Assembly (NCBI GenBank): GCA_902769875.1
Contig: CACXQV010000002.1
Location: forward strand, 1 to 64,000
Origin: an uncultured Bacteroidia bacterium
GTDB lineage: Bacteria > Bacteroidota > Bacteroidia > Bacteroidales > F082
Direction: 5' to 3'
DNA length: 64,000 nt
Below are positions 1 to 9,217 of the stretch, piece after piece. The notes beneath the pieces were generated by a model, which searched no databases, was not told where the DNA came from, and saw only the letters and a program-made list of their open reading frames with translations. The translations under genes and the position numbers were made by a program. Every line of letters starts with the position of its first letter. The stretch's first letter is position 1.

Positions 1-1
1 G

Positions 2-154
2 CTTTTACAAACAAAATCCGAATACCAGTCGTTAGCTATGTCTCAATCGGAATGTCACCCAATGACAAAACCGAATATCAGAACCTATGTAAAACTGCCA
101 CTTTTTAAAGTGGACTCATTATTAGATTTTGATTATTCTTCTTTCGGAAAATAG
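2..154 (+). CDS. 3' end of an unidentified protein gene
   Basis: An open frame runs from the left edge of the window for 50 codons to a TAG at 152-154. It has no stop and no obvious start inside the window, so it is probably the tail of a longer gene of the same polysaccharide locus. The tail contains the stretch ECHPMTKPNIRTYVKLPLF and ends SSFGK. I do not recognise the family. About 90 bases without a gene separate it from the next gene on the same strand. Confidence 0.5.
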   Translation, partial: LLQTKSEYQSLAMSQSECHPMTKPNIRTYVKLPLFKVDSLLDFDYSSFGK

Positions 155-241
155 GGATAACTATATACCTTGTGGCATTTACTCAGACACGGCTATGACC
201 GATATTATAATTAACACTTTATATTATTATCACTATCCAAA

Positions 242-1312
242 ATGCACATATTATCAGACATTCGAAAAAGACGCGTTGAAAATAATCTAATCAATGGCGT
301 AAGAGAAAATATAAAAAAAATTAACAATAACAGAGATTTGACATCTGCACAAGAAAAAGAAATCAAGCAATACTGGCGGGATTTGTTGGGTATTGACATT
401 CCTTTGGATTGGCACAGATATTTTTATAAGAGGACTGGTTTGTATTCGGTTAAGTTTATTCCGACAAGTCTATATTATACTGATATTATTGGTAGAATTA
501 ACCAATTTCCTATGAATGAAGCTTATACAGATAAAAACATATCATATAAGCTTTTTCCAACAGAACATCAACCAGAAGTGGTGATTAGAAATATGAATGG
601 CTATTATTATGCCAAGGACACACCTGTTAGTAAACAAAAGGCTGTAGAAATATGTAAAAACCTAGATGACATATTGATTAAACCAACATTGAGAAGCCAT
701 GGGGATGGGGTCTGTAAGTTTTATGTCAAAAATGGAGTTACCTCTATTGGTGGAAAAACGGTTGAACAATTGTTTGATGTATATAGCTCAAACTTTATTA
801 TACAAAAGGTAGTACATCAACATCCTAATATGGATGCTCTTAATTCGTCTTCTGTCAACACAATACGCATTTTAACATATCGTTCAGGGGATGAAATATT
901 GTTACTTTACACTGTAATTAGAATAGGAAAGCAAGGTGCCGAGATTGACAATGAAACAGCGGGTGGTATAAGTACCAGAATCAATGCTGATGGTACACTG
1001 TGTAAATTTGCTTTTGGAGCTCCAGGCAATGATAATGTTGATAAAACCGACACGGGCGTTGTTTTGGATGGTTATAAGATACCATCTTATGAGAAGGCTG
1101 TTGATTTGGCAGAGAGAATGCATCTGCATTTGCCCCATTTCAATCTTGTTGGATGGGATATCGCAATAGATTTGGAAGGTAATCCGATTATTATTGAGTA
1201 TAATACTTGGCCAGAGTTAAGTCAATCTGCAAATGGGCCAGCTTTTGGTGATTATACAGAACGAATCATCAAGGAAATATGGGACAAACCAAACACACGT
1301 GTTTTTTACTAA
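242..1312 (+). CDS. ATP-grasp protein, sugar-transfer-associated type
   Basis: The 356-residue protein resembles the sugar-transfer-associated ATP-grasp family (ATPgrasp_ST), found in capsule and exopolysaccharide loci. ATP-grasp enzymes activate a carboxylate as an acyl phosphate and join it to an amine or thiol. Visible marks are a nucleotide-binding lysine in ILIKPTLRSHGDGV near residues 142-155 and the metal-binding end of the fold in GWDIAIDLEGNPIIIEYN near 304-321. The first 70 residues are basic and poorly conserved. It heads a set of four ATP-grasp genes in this locus, and the next gene starts 14 bases after its stop. The ligated substrate is unknown. The family call is firm; the role in decorating the glycan is inferred. 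Confidence 0.85.
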   Translation: MHILSDIRKRRVENNLINGVRENIKKINNNRDLTSAQEKEIKQYWRDLLGIDIPLDWHRYFYKRTGLYSVKFIPTSLYYTDIIGRINQFPMNEAYTDKNISYKLFPTEHQPEVVIRNMNGYYYAKDTPVSKQKAVEICKNLDDILIKPTLRSHGDGVCKFYVKNGVTSIGGKTVEQLFDVYSSNFIIQKVVHQHPNMDALNSSSVNTIRILTYRSGDEILLLYTVIRIGKQGAEIDNETAGGISTRINADGTLCKFAFGAPGNDNVDKTDTGVVLDGYKIPSYEKAVDLAERMHLHLPHFNLVGWDIAIDLEGNPIIIEYNTWPELSQSANGPAFGDYTERIIKEIWDKPNTRVFY

Positions 1313-1326
1313 ATAATCGAATTATT

Positions 1327-2214
1327 ATGAACGCTTCAATTAGAAAATTCCTATTACGACGAGTTGTAGCAAAACTATATTTCTTGCTTCCCGAAAGATT
1401 AAATCTGATTATCAGATACTATCTTGAGATGGGAATACCATTGAATTTGGACAATCCAAAAACAATGAATGAAAAATTGCAATGGTTAAAGTTATACAAT
1501 AGAAAGCCAGAATATACCCAAATGGTGGACAAGGTGTTGGCCAAAGATTACGTTGCCAAATTGATAGGTGAGAAGTATATAGTTCCTACTCTTGGCGTTT
1601 GGAATCATTTTGATGAAATTGATTTTGACCGACTGCCTAATCAATTTGTGTTGAAAACCAATCATAGTGGAGGCAGTACTGGGGTGGTGATATGCAAGGA
1701 CAAAAATTCATTAAATAAAGCTGCCGCAAAGAAAAAACTGGAAAAATCACTCAAACAAGATATTTCGCGGAGTTTGGTGGAATGGCCATATCGCAATATT
1801 GAGCGTAAAATTTTGGCAGAAACTTATTTGGGGGATGATTTGGTGGATTATAAATTCTATTGTTTTGATGGTGAAGCCGATGTGGTCTTGAATTGTATTG
1901 AACGACAAACAGGGCAACCAAAGTTCTATTTCTTTGATAAGGGATGGAATCTTCGCAGGTTAAACAAACGAGGAAAAGAAGCTCCCGAAGGATTTACCTT
2001 GCCCAAACCGGAAGGTATGGATGAGATGTTTGAGATTGCAGCCAAATTATCTGAGGGTCTTCCATACGCTCGAATAGATTTTTATAATATTGAAGGAAGA
2101 ATCTTTTTTGGGGAAATTACCTTGTTCCCAGCAAGCGGATTTGATTACAACCGTCTGCCTGAGGCGGATTTGTATTTTGGCGAGAAGATTAAACTGCCAG
2201 CAATTACAAGATAA
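1327..2214 (+). CDS. TupA-like ATP-grasp protein
   Basis: This 295-residue protein matches the TupA-like ATP-grasp family, named after a Bacillus teichuronopeptide gene and common in polysaccharide loci, often labelled glycosyltransferase. Typical blocks are NPKTMNEKLQWLK near the N-terminus, FVLKTNHSGGSTGVVI near residue 107, VDYKFYCFDGEADVVL near 173 and ARIDFYNIEGRIFFGEIT near 248. The frame is open back to 1279, but that start overlaps the previous gene; the ATG at 1327, giving MNASIRKFLLRR, is the better start. It probably attaches an amino acid or similar group to the glycan or its precursor. The substrate cannot be told from the sequence. Confidence 0.85.
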   Translation: MNASIRKFLLRRVVAKLYFLLPERLNLIIRYYLEMGIPLNLDNPKTMNEKLQWLKLYNRKPEYTQMVDKVLAKDYVAKLIGEKYIVPTLGVWNHFDEIDFDRLPNQFVLKTNHSGGSTGVVICKDKNSLNKAAAKKKLEKSLKQDISRSLVEWPYRNIERKILAETYLGDDLVDYKFYCFDGEADVVLNCIERQTGQPKFYFFDKGWNLRRLNKRGKEAPEGFTLPKPEGMDEMFEIAAKLSEGLPYARIDFYNIEGRIFFGEITLFPASGFDYNRLPEADLYFGEKIKLPAITR

Positions 2215-2241
2215 ATAATAATCATCTGAATATTTAGTATC

Positions 2242-3435
2242 GTGAAACTACGCATTAACATTTGCCATATTTATCTATTTGTCATTCTGCTTTGTGCTTT
2301 GAATGGATTATTGTATCCTGGAGGTAGTTTTGTAGCACAGGCTTTGCAATATGTATTGATATTGTCATCTATGTATTTTGCTATTTATGCAAATGTGACA
2401 TATAAGCTTCCGTTTTTTTTCAAGGCACTTAATGCTTTATTGATAATGTTTACGATTTATGGAATGTTGTTTGTGTTATCTGGAGAATCATTGTATTGTC
2501 AGGAAACGGGTGCTTTTGTGCCAAATACAGCTTATCTTAAGGCGATATATAAGTCGTTGCTACCCATTTATGCGTTTTATGTTTTTGCACGGAAGGGTTT
2601 ACTAGTTGAAAATACAATACGTTTTTGGTTTTTTGTTTTTCTTGTTTTGATTATAAATGCTTATTATCGAAATCAAGCCCGATTGCTGATGGAGTTGCAA
2701 GAAAGAGGGTCTTCATTTGATGAAGCAACTAACAATGTGGGGTACTCTTTTGTAGCTTTATTACCAGCAATAATTTTGTTTCGTAAAAAGCCTTTATTAC
2801 AATATGTGTTATTGCTACTATGTGGCTATTTTATACTTTCTTCTATGAAGCGTGGTGCCATATTGTGTGGAACACTGTGTTTGTTTTGGTTTCTTAATCA
2901 AAATTATAAAACAGCTCAGAAAAATCGAAAATGGATAATTGCTGTTTTTGGATTGGTTGTTATTATAATTGGTATATATTATGTGAATTACTTATTGGAA
3001 AATAGTGCTTATTTTGTAAGACGCATTGAACAAGTAGAAGAAGGTAACTCAAGTCATAGAGACGAATTGTATACCACATACTTCTATCATTTCATAAATG
3101 AGAATAACCCATTCCGATTACTATTTGGGAATGGCGCTTGGAGTACTTTGAAATTTGGGTCTAATTTTGCGCACAATGATTGGTTAGAGATAGCAATTGG
3201 TCAAGGGTTGTTAGGGATAGTTTTATATTTGGTATATTGGGTTGGCTTTTATTGTAGTTGGCGTAGGACGAAAAACGATGATGATGCCTTTATTGCGATT
3301 GGGATGTTATTCTTTATCTATTTTTTACAGTCTTTTTTCTCGATGTCGTATGATTCGGTTTCACGTAGTTCTGCCATAGTTTTAGGTTATTATTTAGCAA
3401 GGGGATACCAATATCAGGTGATAGTAAAAAAATAA
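2242..3435 (+). CDS. Wzy-type O-antigen polymerase/ligase
   Basis: A 397-residue, very hydrophobic protein with about ten predicted membrane segments. The periplasmic loop near residues 255-330 holds the Wzy_C-like signature: FRLLFGNGAW followed by FAHNDWLEIAIGQGLLG. This matches the O-antigen ligase/polymerase superfamily, which polymerises repeat units or transfers finished glycan from undecaprenyl pyrophosphate. The start is GTG at 2242 (MKLRINICHIYLF). In this locus it is the only polymerase candidate, so Wzy is the likelier role over WaaL. Sequence identity in this family is low, so the exact function is inferred from topology and context. Confidence 0.8.
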   Translation: MKLRINICHIYLFVILLCALNGLLYPGGSFVAQALQYVLILSSMYFAIYANVTYKLPFFFKALNALLIMFTIYGMLFVLSGESLYCQETGAFVPNTAYLKAIYKSLLPIYAFYVFARKGLLVENTIRFWFFVFLVLIINAYYRNQARLLMELQERGSSFDEATNNVGYSFVALLPAIILFRKKPLLQYVLLLLCGYFILSSMKRGAILCGTLCLFWFLNQNYKTAQKNRKWIIAVFGLVVIIIGIYYVNYLLENSAYFVRRIEQVEEGNSSHRDELYTTYFYHFINENNPFRLLFGNGAWSTLKFGSNFAHNDWLEIAIGQGLLGIVLYLVYWVGFYCSWRRTKNDDDAFIAIGMLFFIYFLQSFFSMSYDSVSRSSAIVLGYYLARGYQYQVIVKK

Positions 3436-3465
3436 CATATAACAATGAGAAGTAAAAATGGCAGT

Positions 3466-3521
3466 TAAAGTGGACAATGCGTTTGTCTACAACATTGTTG
3501 CAAAATGTATTGTCCCCTTTA
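3466..3521. repeat. inverted repeat with 19-bp arms
   Basis: In the 250-base gap between the polymerase gene and the next ATP-grasp gene, the arm at 3466-3484 (TAAAGTGGACAATGCGTTT) pairs with the arm at 3503-3521 at 16 of 19 positions across an 18-base loop. No strong T-run follows, so it is not a clear terminator. It may be a MITE-like remnant or an mRNA hairpin. Nothing else is recognisable in the gap. Confidence 0.5.
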
Positions 3522-3686
3522 CCTCCCTTTTAATTTTCAATTATCGTTACAACTTGTTTTTTAATCGTTACCAGATCAGGAATTAAAACTATACTTTGGA
3601 AGCAATTATAGACAAATAATAGAGATTTTTTTCATCATGGGATTTTACTCAGAGGTGATGTTTATTAACACAATTAACATACTGTT

Positions 3687-4742
3687 ATGAAATTATCATC
3701 AATTATAAATGACTTTGAAAAGCGTGTCCGGCATGTCCAATTGAACTATCGTGATTATAAACTGATACACCAACTTCATTTGCCTGCTTTAACAAGAAAG
3801 GAAATAGAGGAAATTAAAGAGATGTGGCCTTGTTTCAAATTCAGAGATTTGGATTTAGGTTGGTCATGTGTGTACAAAATGAAGAAAGGTTTCTCGCCTT
3901 ATTTCTTGAATGATGTGCAATATATTCAATTATTAGAACACATTGCCCCTTACAAACAAGTGATTTCATTGCAAAACAAAGCAATGTGTGACGTGTATTT
4001 CCCCGAAATTCCATATCCCAAAGTGTTTGTAAGAAGCCTAAATGGTATTTTATACGACAGGAATATGCAACCGCTTCTTTTAGAGGATGCTTGTGATATA
4101 CTAATGCAGCAAACTTCATTTATAATCAAACCATCAGTGGAATCGATGTGTGGTTCCGGTGTGCAGCTTATTGTCACCAAAGAAAAGACCATAGAAGACA
4201 TTACGATGGTAATAAAAGCAGCTGGTGGAAATTTCATTGCACAGGAAGTAATCAACCAGCATCCCGATATACAGAAACTCAATGAAACATCACTAAATTG
4301 CTGTAGAGTAACTACACTATACATTAATGGCAAGTTTGATTATTCTACCATCTTGAAATTTGGTAAAAAAGGGTCACATATTGATAATTGGAATAGCGGG
4401 TATCTATGTGGGGTTACTAAAGATGGAATTATTCAAGACACAGCCTATGATGTAAATTTGGTTGAGGCCAAACAAACCGACGGAGGACTTGTTTTTGGGG
4501 GAATGGAATACCCTAATTTTGATAAAATGATTGCAAAACTCGAACGCTCTCATAAAAAATATTTTGCCAATTGTGGTATTGTGGGTTGGGATGTGGTCAT
4601 TGATGCCGATGGAGAGGTCAAAGTAATAGAAGCCAATTTATGGTTTACTGGTATTCAGGCAGAACAGTTATGCGGTGATTTGTTCTTTGAAAACTATCGT
4701 GATGATATTTGTAAAATAATGGCCGATGAAGAAAATAAGTAA
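3687..4742 (+). CDS. ATP-grasp protein, sugar-transfer-associated type (second copy)
   Basis: A 351-residue paralogue of the gene at 242-1312. It keeps the same marks: SFIIKPSVESMCGSGVQL near residues 144-161, FIAQEVINQHPDIQKLNETS in the central lid region, and GIVGWDVVIDADGEVKVIEAN ending the ATP-grasp fold near 297-318. It ends by overlapping the next gene by 17 bases, which implies translational coupling with the GT4 glycosyltransferase. Two copies of the same type with different central regions suggest two different acceptors or donors. Substrate unknown. Confidence 0.85.
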   Translation: MKLSSIINDFEKRVRHVQLNYRDYKLIHQLHLPALTRKEIEEIKEMWPCFKFRDLDLGWSCVYKMKKGFSPYFLNDVQYIQLLEHIAPYKQVISLQNKAMCDVYFPEIPYPKVFVRSLNGILYDRNMQPLLLEDACDILMQQTSFIIKPSVESMCGSGVQLIVTKEKTIEDITMVIKAAGGNFIAQEVINQHPDIQKLNETSLNCCRVTTLYINGKFDYSTILKFGKKGSHIDNWNSGYLCGVTKDGIIQDTAYDVNLVEAKQTDGGLVFGGMEYPNFDKMIAKLERSHKKYFANCGIVGWDVVIDADGEVKVIEANLWFTGIQAEQLCGDLFFENYRDDICKIMADEENK

Positions 4743-5877
4743 CATTTTGGTAATAACACCCGACTATCCGATTGAGGGTGAACCGGCATTCACATTTGTA
4801 AAAAATCTCTGTGATGAATTCGTTCGTCAAGGACGTAAGGTAACCATAGTGTCGCCTCAAAGTAAGATATCTATTCTTCGTCACCACAAAGTTAAAAGAC
4901 CTTTTGAACGGTTTGATAATATTGATGGCAAACGGGTTGCTATTTATCAGCCCAACTGCATTTCAGTTCCAAGTCGTTTTTATAAGTTGAATAACTATTT
5001 AAATCGGAGAAGCATATGCCATTTCTTAAAACGACATCAAATTGATGCCGATGTTTGTTATTGCCATTTTTGGAAGTCCGGTTACATGGTTTTGCCGTAT
5101 GTAAAACAGCATCGCATTCCATTGTTTGTGGCTACAGGTGAAGGAGGCTTACAAAACCTTGCAAATGCTTTGCAAGGGCCTGAATATAGGGAACTCAACA
5201 AGTATATAAATGGTGCCATTAGTGTTAGTTCAAACAATCGTAACATTTCGCAAGAAATAGGCTTGCTTGAAGGAAAAGATTGTTTGGTAGCCCCTAATGC
5301 AATCGACAGTCGCCTTTTCCACAAAAAAGACAGGGTTGCATTGCGTCAACAATATGGTTTCAATCAGGATGATTTCATTGTTGCATTTGTTGGTGCTTTT
5401 AATCACAGAAAAGGAAGTCAGCGATTGTCATCAGCAATTGACAAGGTTGGCGGTGTGAAGTCTTTCTTCATAGGAGGGCAAGGCGAAAGCGAATTGCTTG
5501 AACCCAACAGTGAAGGCATTTTGTTTAAAGGGCGTTTGCCACATGAGGCAATTCCCGATTATCTGAATATGGCTGATATATATGTATTACCCACTTTAAA
5601 TGAAGGGTGTTGCAATGCCGTTGTGGAAGCCTTGGCCTGCGGATTACCTGTTGTCAGTAGTAATAGACCTTTCAATTTTGATGTCTTGAACGAGGGCAAT
5701 AGTATAATGGTTGACCCTTTGAATGTGGATGAAATCGCTGATGCCATAAGAGAATTGAAAGAGAATGAAACTAAAAGAAGAGAATTGGCGCAAGGTGCAT
5801 TAAAAATGGCAGAGGAGTTGACGATAGATCATAGAGCGGAAAGGATTTTGAGTTTTATGGAACAACATATAAAATAA
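4726..5877 (+). CDS. GT4-family glycosyltransferase
   Basis: The 383-residue protein has the GT-B arrangement of GT4 retaining glycosyltransferases. The N-terminal Rossmann half begins ILVITPDYPIEGEPAFTFVK, the hinge region contains FVGAFNHRKGS near residue 220, and the donor-binding E-x7-E motif is NEGCCNAVVEALACGLPVVS near residue 290. It should act at the cytoplasmic face of the inner membrane, adding a sugar to the lipid-linked repeat unit. It overlaps the preceding ATP-grasp gene and is followed 11 bases later by the next one. Sugar specificity cannot be read. Confidence 0.88.
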   Translation: MKKISNILVITPDYPIEGEPAFTFVKNLCDEFVRQGRKVTIVSPQSKISILRHHKVKRPFERFDNIDGKRVAIYQPNCISVPSRFYKLNNYLNRRSICHFLKRHQIDADVCYCHFWKSGYMVLPYVKQHRIPLFVATGEGGLQNLANALQGPEYRELNKYINGAISVSSNNRNISQEIGLLEGKDCLVAPNAIDSRLFHKKDRVALRQQYGFNQDDFIVAFVGAFNHRKGSQRLSSAIDKVGGVKSFFIGGQGESELLEPNSEGILFKGRLPHEAIPDYLNMADIYVLPTLNEGCCNAVVEALACGLPVVSSNRPFNFDVLNEGNSIMVDPLNVDEIADAIRELKENETKRRELAQGALKMAEELTIDHRAERILSFMEQHIK

Positions 5878-5888
5878 GTTAGTAAAAA

Positions 5889-6803
5889 ATGAGCAAGAGA
5901 AATTCAAAACTGAAATTGTATTTGATTCAGAAGCTGTACAAATCATTATATTGGATAAATCCTCGCTATGCAGCAGATTTGATGTATTACCATGCTTTTC
6001 ATACGCGCTTGAACTTGAAAAATCCCAGAAACTTGATCGAAAAACAGACATGGCTCCAATTTAATTCGGACACATCTATGTGGACGCTTTGTGCCGATAA
6101 ATACCGTGTTAGAGATTATGTTAAGGGTAAAGGATTGGAGAATTTATTAACCACACTCTATGGACAGTGGGAGAACGTGAATGATATTGATTTCAACAAA
6201 TTGCCTGAATCATTTGTGATGAAAGCTAACAATGGGTGTGGGACGGTTTTACCTATAAAAGACAAATCTACAATTAATGTAAAGAATTTAAAAAAAACGT
6301 TAAAAGAATGGATAAAACACCCATACGGATATGTTGCAGCACAATTCCACTATCTCCCTATAAAACGTTGTATTGTTGCAGAACAATTATTGGAAGAGGA
6401 GGGTGAAATGAAGGCACTATCGCCACATTCATTGGTCGATTATAAGATATGGTGCTTCAATGGCCAGCCCGAATGCATATTGGTGGTGTTTGACCGTGCC
6501 CCAGGATTTACCCAACAAGCGGTTTATGATTTGGAATGGAATGATATTTCTTCCAAAGTGTTTTCGGCGGATTATTATAGGAAGCCATTACCAAAACCGA
6601 AAAATTTGGATAAGATGATTGAATACGCCAAGATTTTGTCGAAAGATTTTCTTGAGGTAAGAACTGATTTCTACAATATTGACGGTAAAATCTATTTTGG
6701 TGAATTGACTTTTACGGCGGGTTATGGTGACCTTACTATTCAGTACTATGAATATTTAGGTAGCAAGTTCGAATTGCCTCAAAAAAATGCTGGGGATAAA
6801 TAA
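5889..6803 (+). CDS. TupA-like ATP-grasp protein (second copy)
   Basis: A 304-residue TupA-like ATP-grasp protein, paralogous to 1327-2214. Conserved blocks are NPRNLIEKQTWLQFNSD near residues 45-60, FVMKANNGCGTVLPI near 109, VDYKIWCFNGQPECIL near 184 and VRTDFYNIDGKIYFGELTFT near 257. It lies between a glycosyltransferase and the opine-dehydrogenase-like gene, which favours a ligation step in glycan decoration over a glycosyl transfer, although databases often give such proteins the latter name. Substrate unknown. Confidence 0.85.
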   Translation: MSKRNSKLKLYLIQKLYKSLYWINPRYAADLMYYHAFHTRLNLKNPRNLIEKQTWLQFNSDTSMWTLCADKYRVRDYVKGKGLENLLTTLYGQWENVNDIDFNKLPESFVMKANNGCGTVLPIKDKSTINVKNLKKTLKEWIKHPYGYVAAQFHYLPIKRCIVAEQLLEEEGEMKALSPHSLVDYKIWCFNGQPECILVVFDRAPGFTQQAVYDLEWNDISSKVFSADYYRKPLPKPKNLDKMIEYAKILSKDFLEVRTDFYNIDGKIYFGELTFTAGYGDLTIQYYEYLGSKFELPQKNAGDK

Positions 6804-6879
6804 TACTGCGGTGTTCTGTCTTTAAGAGCAACCATTAATTATAAAATTGAGTTTTAATAATTGAAATTTACAAAGAGCA

Positions 6880-8085
6880 ATGAAGAAACAATTAGTAATC
6901 TGCGGTGGCGGCAGTAGCGCCCACACACTGATTCCTTTCTTGAAGGATTCCATCTTCGATGTCTCCGTCTATACATCGAGACCTGAAAAATGGCACAAAC
7001 AAATTGACTTGGAATGGCACGATCCTTCTGGCAAAGTGATGGGGCGTTATTCCAATGAATTGAAGGAAGCGTCAAGCAATCCACAAGAGCTTATCCCCAC
7101 TGCGGATTATTTAGTTTTCTGTATGCCAGTCCATAAATATAGAGTCTGTTTGCAGGAAATCGCACCATTTATCAACAAAGACAAAACCGTTTTCATCGGC
7201 ACGGTGTATGGCCAAGCTGGTTTCAACTGGATGGTTGACGAAATAAAGAAACAACAATCGTTGGACAATATCGTTACTTTCGCGTTTGGTCTTCTACCTT
7301 GGATATGTCGTATCATTGAATATGGTCATATCGGTGTGACATACGGTGGCAAGGCGGTCAACTATGCGGCATGCTATCCCAAATCGTATTTCAACCAACT
7401 GAACGAAGAGTTGTTTGAGAATATCGGCTTCAAGTGGTTTGGCAAAGGCCATACCGAGCAAAGTGACAATTTCCTATCACTCACCTTGTCGGTTGATAAT
7501 CAGATTATCCACACTTCGCGTTGCTATGGCTTGTATAAAGTCTATGGCCCTACATGGAACAAGAAAGAGGATGTCCCTATGTTCTACAGGGATTATGATG
7601 ATGTCTCCGCCAAGCTGTTAGCCGATTTGGATGCCGATTACAGCAAGATTCGTGAGAAAATCAAAAAGCTCTTTCCACAAAAGAGATTCAACCATATGTT
7701 GGATTATCTGGCATTGGAGCGTTTCTCTTACCAGTCTCAAAACACCGATGTGAAGGAGTCGTTTGTCACGTCACAAACATTGGTTTCAATTGCTACTCCG
7801 GCTATTCAAAACGCTGAAGGTTTATGGGAGATTGACCGCAACCACCGTTTCTTCCTTGACGACATCTATTACGGCAATTGCATAGCAAAATGGATGGCCG
7901 AACAACTTAACATAGACACGCCAACCATTGATGGAATCCTACATTGGGCTCAGACAATTAGAAGAGAAAAAATCATTGATGATAACAATCATCTGATACT
8001 TGACAGCAAGGATTTGAATGCTCCGTTGAAGTCGGGTATTCCATGCTATTATGGCTTTAAGAGTATTGAAGATTGTATCGATTAA
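6880..8085 (+). CDS. octopine/nopaline dehydrogenase-like NAD(P)-dependent enzyme
   Basis: A 401-residue protein whose N-terminus, QLVICGGGSSAHTLIPFL, is a Rossmann nucleotide-binding start. The body looks like the NAD/NADP octopine-nopaline dehydrogenase family, including SLSVDNQIIHTSRCYGLYK near residues 202-220, where opine dehydrogenases carry an N-x3-H catalytic site. Known members reductively condense a 2-oxo acid with the amine of an amino acid. The neighbours are ATP-grasp and glycosyltransferase genes, so an opine made for glycan decoration is a reasonable inference. It could instead be another dehydrogenase with the same fold. The gene is better GC-balanced than its upstream neighbours. 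Confidence 0.7.
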   Translation: MKKQLVICGGGSSAHTLIPFLKDSIFDVSVYTSRPEKWHKQIDLEWHDPSGKVMGRYSNELKEASSNPQELIPTADYLVFCMPVHKYRVCLQEIAPFINKDKTVFIGTVYGQAGFNWMVDEIKKQQSLDNIVTFAFGLLPWICRIIEYGHIGVTYGGKAVNYAACYPKSYFNQLNEELFENIGFKWFGKGHTEQSDNFLSLTLSVDNQIIHTSRCYGLYKVYGPTWNKKEDVPMFYRDYDDVSAKLLADLDADYSKIREKIKKLFPQKRFNHMLDYLALERFSYQSQNTDVKESFVTSQTLVSIATPAIQNAEGLWEIDRNHRFFLDDIYYGNCIAKWMAEQLNIDTPTIDGILHWAQTIRREKIIDDNNHLILDSKDLNAPLKSGIPCYYGFKSIEDCID

Positions 8086-8111
8086 ATAGCAGATATGCTG
8101 AAATAACAATT

Positions 8112-9215
8112 ATGAGAATCATCCTATTCCGTTCAAACAACATCTTTGACTCGCGCGTCAACAAGTATCACAATTACTATGAACGCAGAGGGTTGGATTA
8201 TACCATTGTAGGGTGGGATCGTAAAGGAGAAGGATGGCAAAAAGAACGGTATGACTTTTACCGATACCAAGCGGGCGAGGCTGTAGGTGGCATGAAAGCC
8301 ATGCGCAACCATTTCAAATGGATGCTATTCGTGTATCGTTATCTGAAACATAACAAGGATGTGACTACAGTTCATGCGTGTGACTTAAATTCGGCTTTTC
8401 CAGCAGCAGTGTATAAATCACTACACAACCGCAAACTGAAGCTAATATTTGATGCCTGCGATTGGTTTAGTGCGAATTTTGCCCACTATAAACTGTTGAA
8501 TGCCATTTTCAAATGGATGGAACACTACACTTATAAACGAGCAGATGAGTTGATTATTTGTGAGCCAGAACGTAAGGCACAAATTCAATTTAAATTGAAG
8601 AAAGAGCCTTTGGTGATGCCCAATATCCCGGAGATAGATATGGCTCAGATTACGGAGATACAAGATAAGTACAAGTTTGACAATAATAATCCAACACTTG
8701 CCTATATGGGTGGCTTTGCCGATGGACGTTTTCTGATGGAACTGATTTCATTGGCTGAGACCGAGCCATTTAATTTGCTAATAGCGGGTTATGGTGATAA
8801 GGACTATGTGAAGAAATGTGAGGAAGAGAACGCGAGAGATAACGTGCGATACTTTGGACGTGTAAATATGGTGGACGGCTTGAATATGGAAAACGCTGCC
8901 GATGTTGTGTATGCTATGTATTGTAAGATTAACCCTAATCACGTTTATGCCGCACCCAATAAATACTATGAAGCTATGATGCTGGGCAAACCGCTGATTA
9001 CTACCAAGGGAACGATACCTGGTGACAAAGTGGAAAGATATGATACTGGTTGGGTCGTGGAAGAACGTTTGGAAGATATGAAAGCGTTGATTAATAGTTT
9101 GAATAAAGAAGAAATGGTTCAGAAAGGTAAAAAAGCAGCCAAACTTTGGGAAGAGGAATATCGTGATTATTTACGGAACTTTTTTAATAATACTTACGCA
9201 AAGATTATCGGATAA
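8112..9215 (+). CDS. glycosyltransferase, GT4-like
   Basis: A 367-residue GT-B glycosyltransferase. The N-terminus is IILFRSNNIFDSRVNKYHNY. The acceptor half contains HACDLNSAFPAAVY, and the donor half contains YMGGFADGRFLMELI and APNKYYEAMMLGKPLITTKG, the place of the E-x7-E region of GT4 enzymes. The frame opens at 8073 inside the previous gene; the ATG at 8112 after its stop is the natural start. The next gene begins two bases after its stop, so they are co-transcribed. Donor sugar unknown. Confidence 0.82.
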   Translation: MRIILFRSNNIFDSRVNKYHNYYERRGLDYTIVGWDRKGEGWQKERYDFYRYQAGEAVGGMKAMRNHFKWMLFVYRYLKHNKDVTTVHACDLNSAFPAAVYKSLHNRKLKLIFDACDWFSANFAHYKLLNAIFKWMEHYTYKRADELIICEPERKAQIQFKLKKEPLVMPNIPEIDMAQITEIQDKYKFDNNNPTLAYMGGFADGRFLMELISLAETEPFNLLIAGYGDKDYVKKCEEENARDNVRYFGRVNMVDGLNMENAADVVYAMYCKINPNHVYAAPNKYYEAMMLGKPLITTKGTIPGDKVERYDTGWVVEERLEDMKALINSLNKEEMVQKGKKAAKLWEEEYRDYLRNFFNNTYAKIIG

Positions 9216-9217
9216 TT

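Noticed and set aside
105..3475. TTAAAGTGGAC occurring at 105-115 and 3465-3475
   Set aside because: The first copy lies inside the partial coding sequence (residues LFKVD) and the flanks differ, so the match is probably chance.
3436..3686. Phase-variable invertible promoter of the Bacteroides capsule type
   Set aside because: The inverted repeat arms are only 18 bases apart and imperfect, no promoter lies between them, and no site-specific recombinase gene is in the window.
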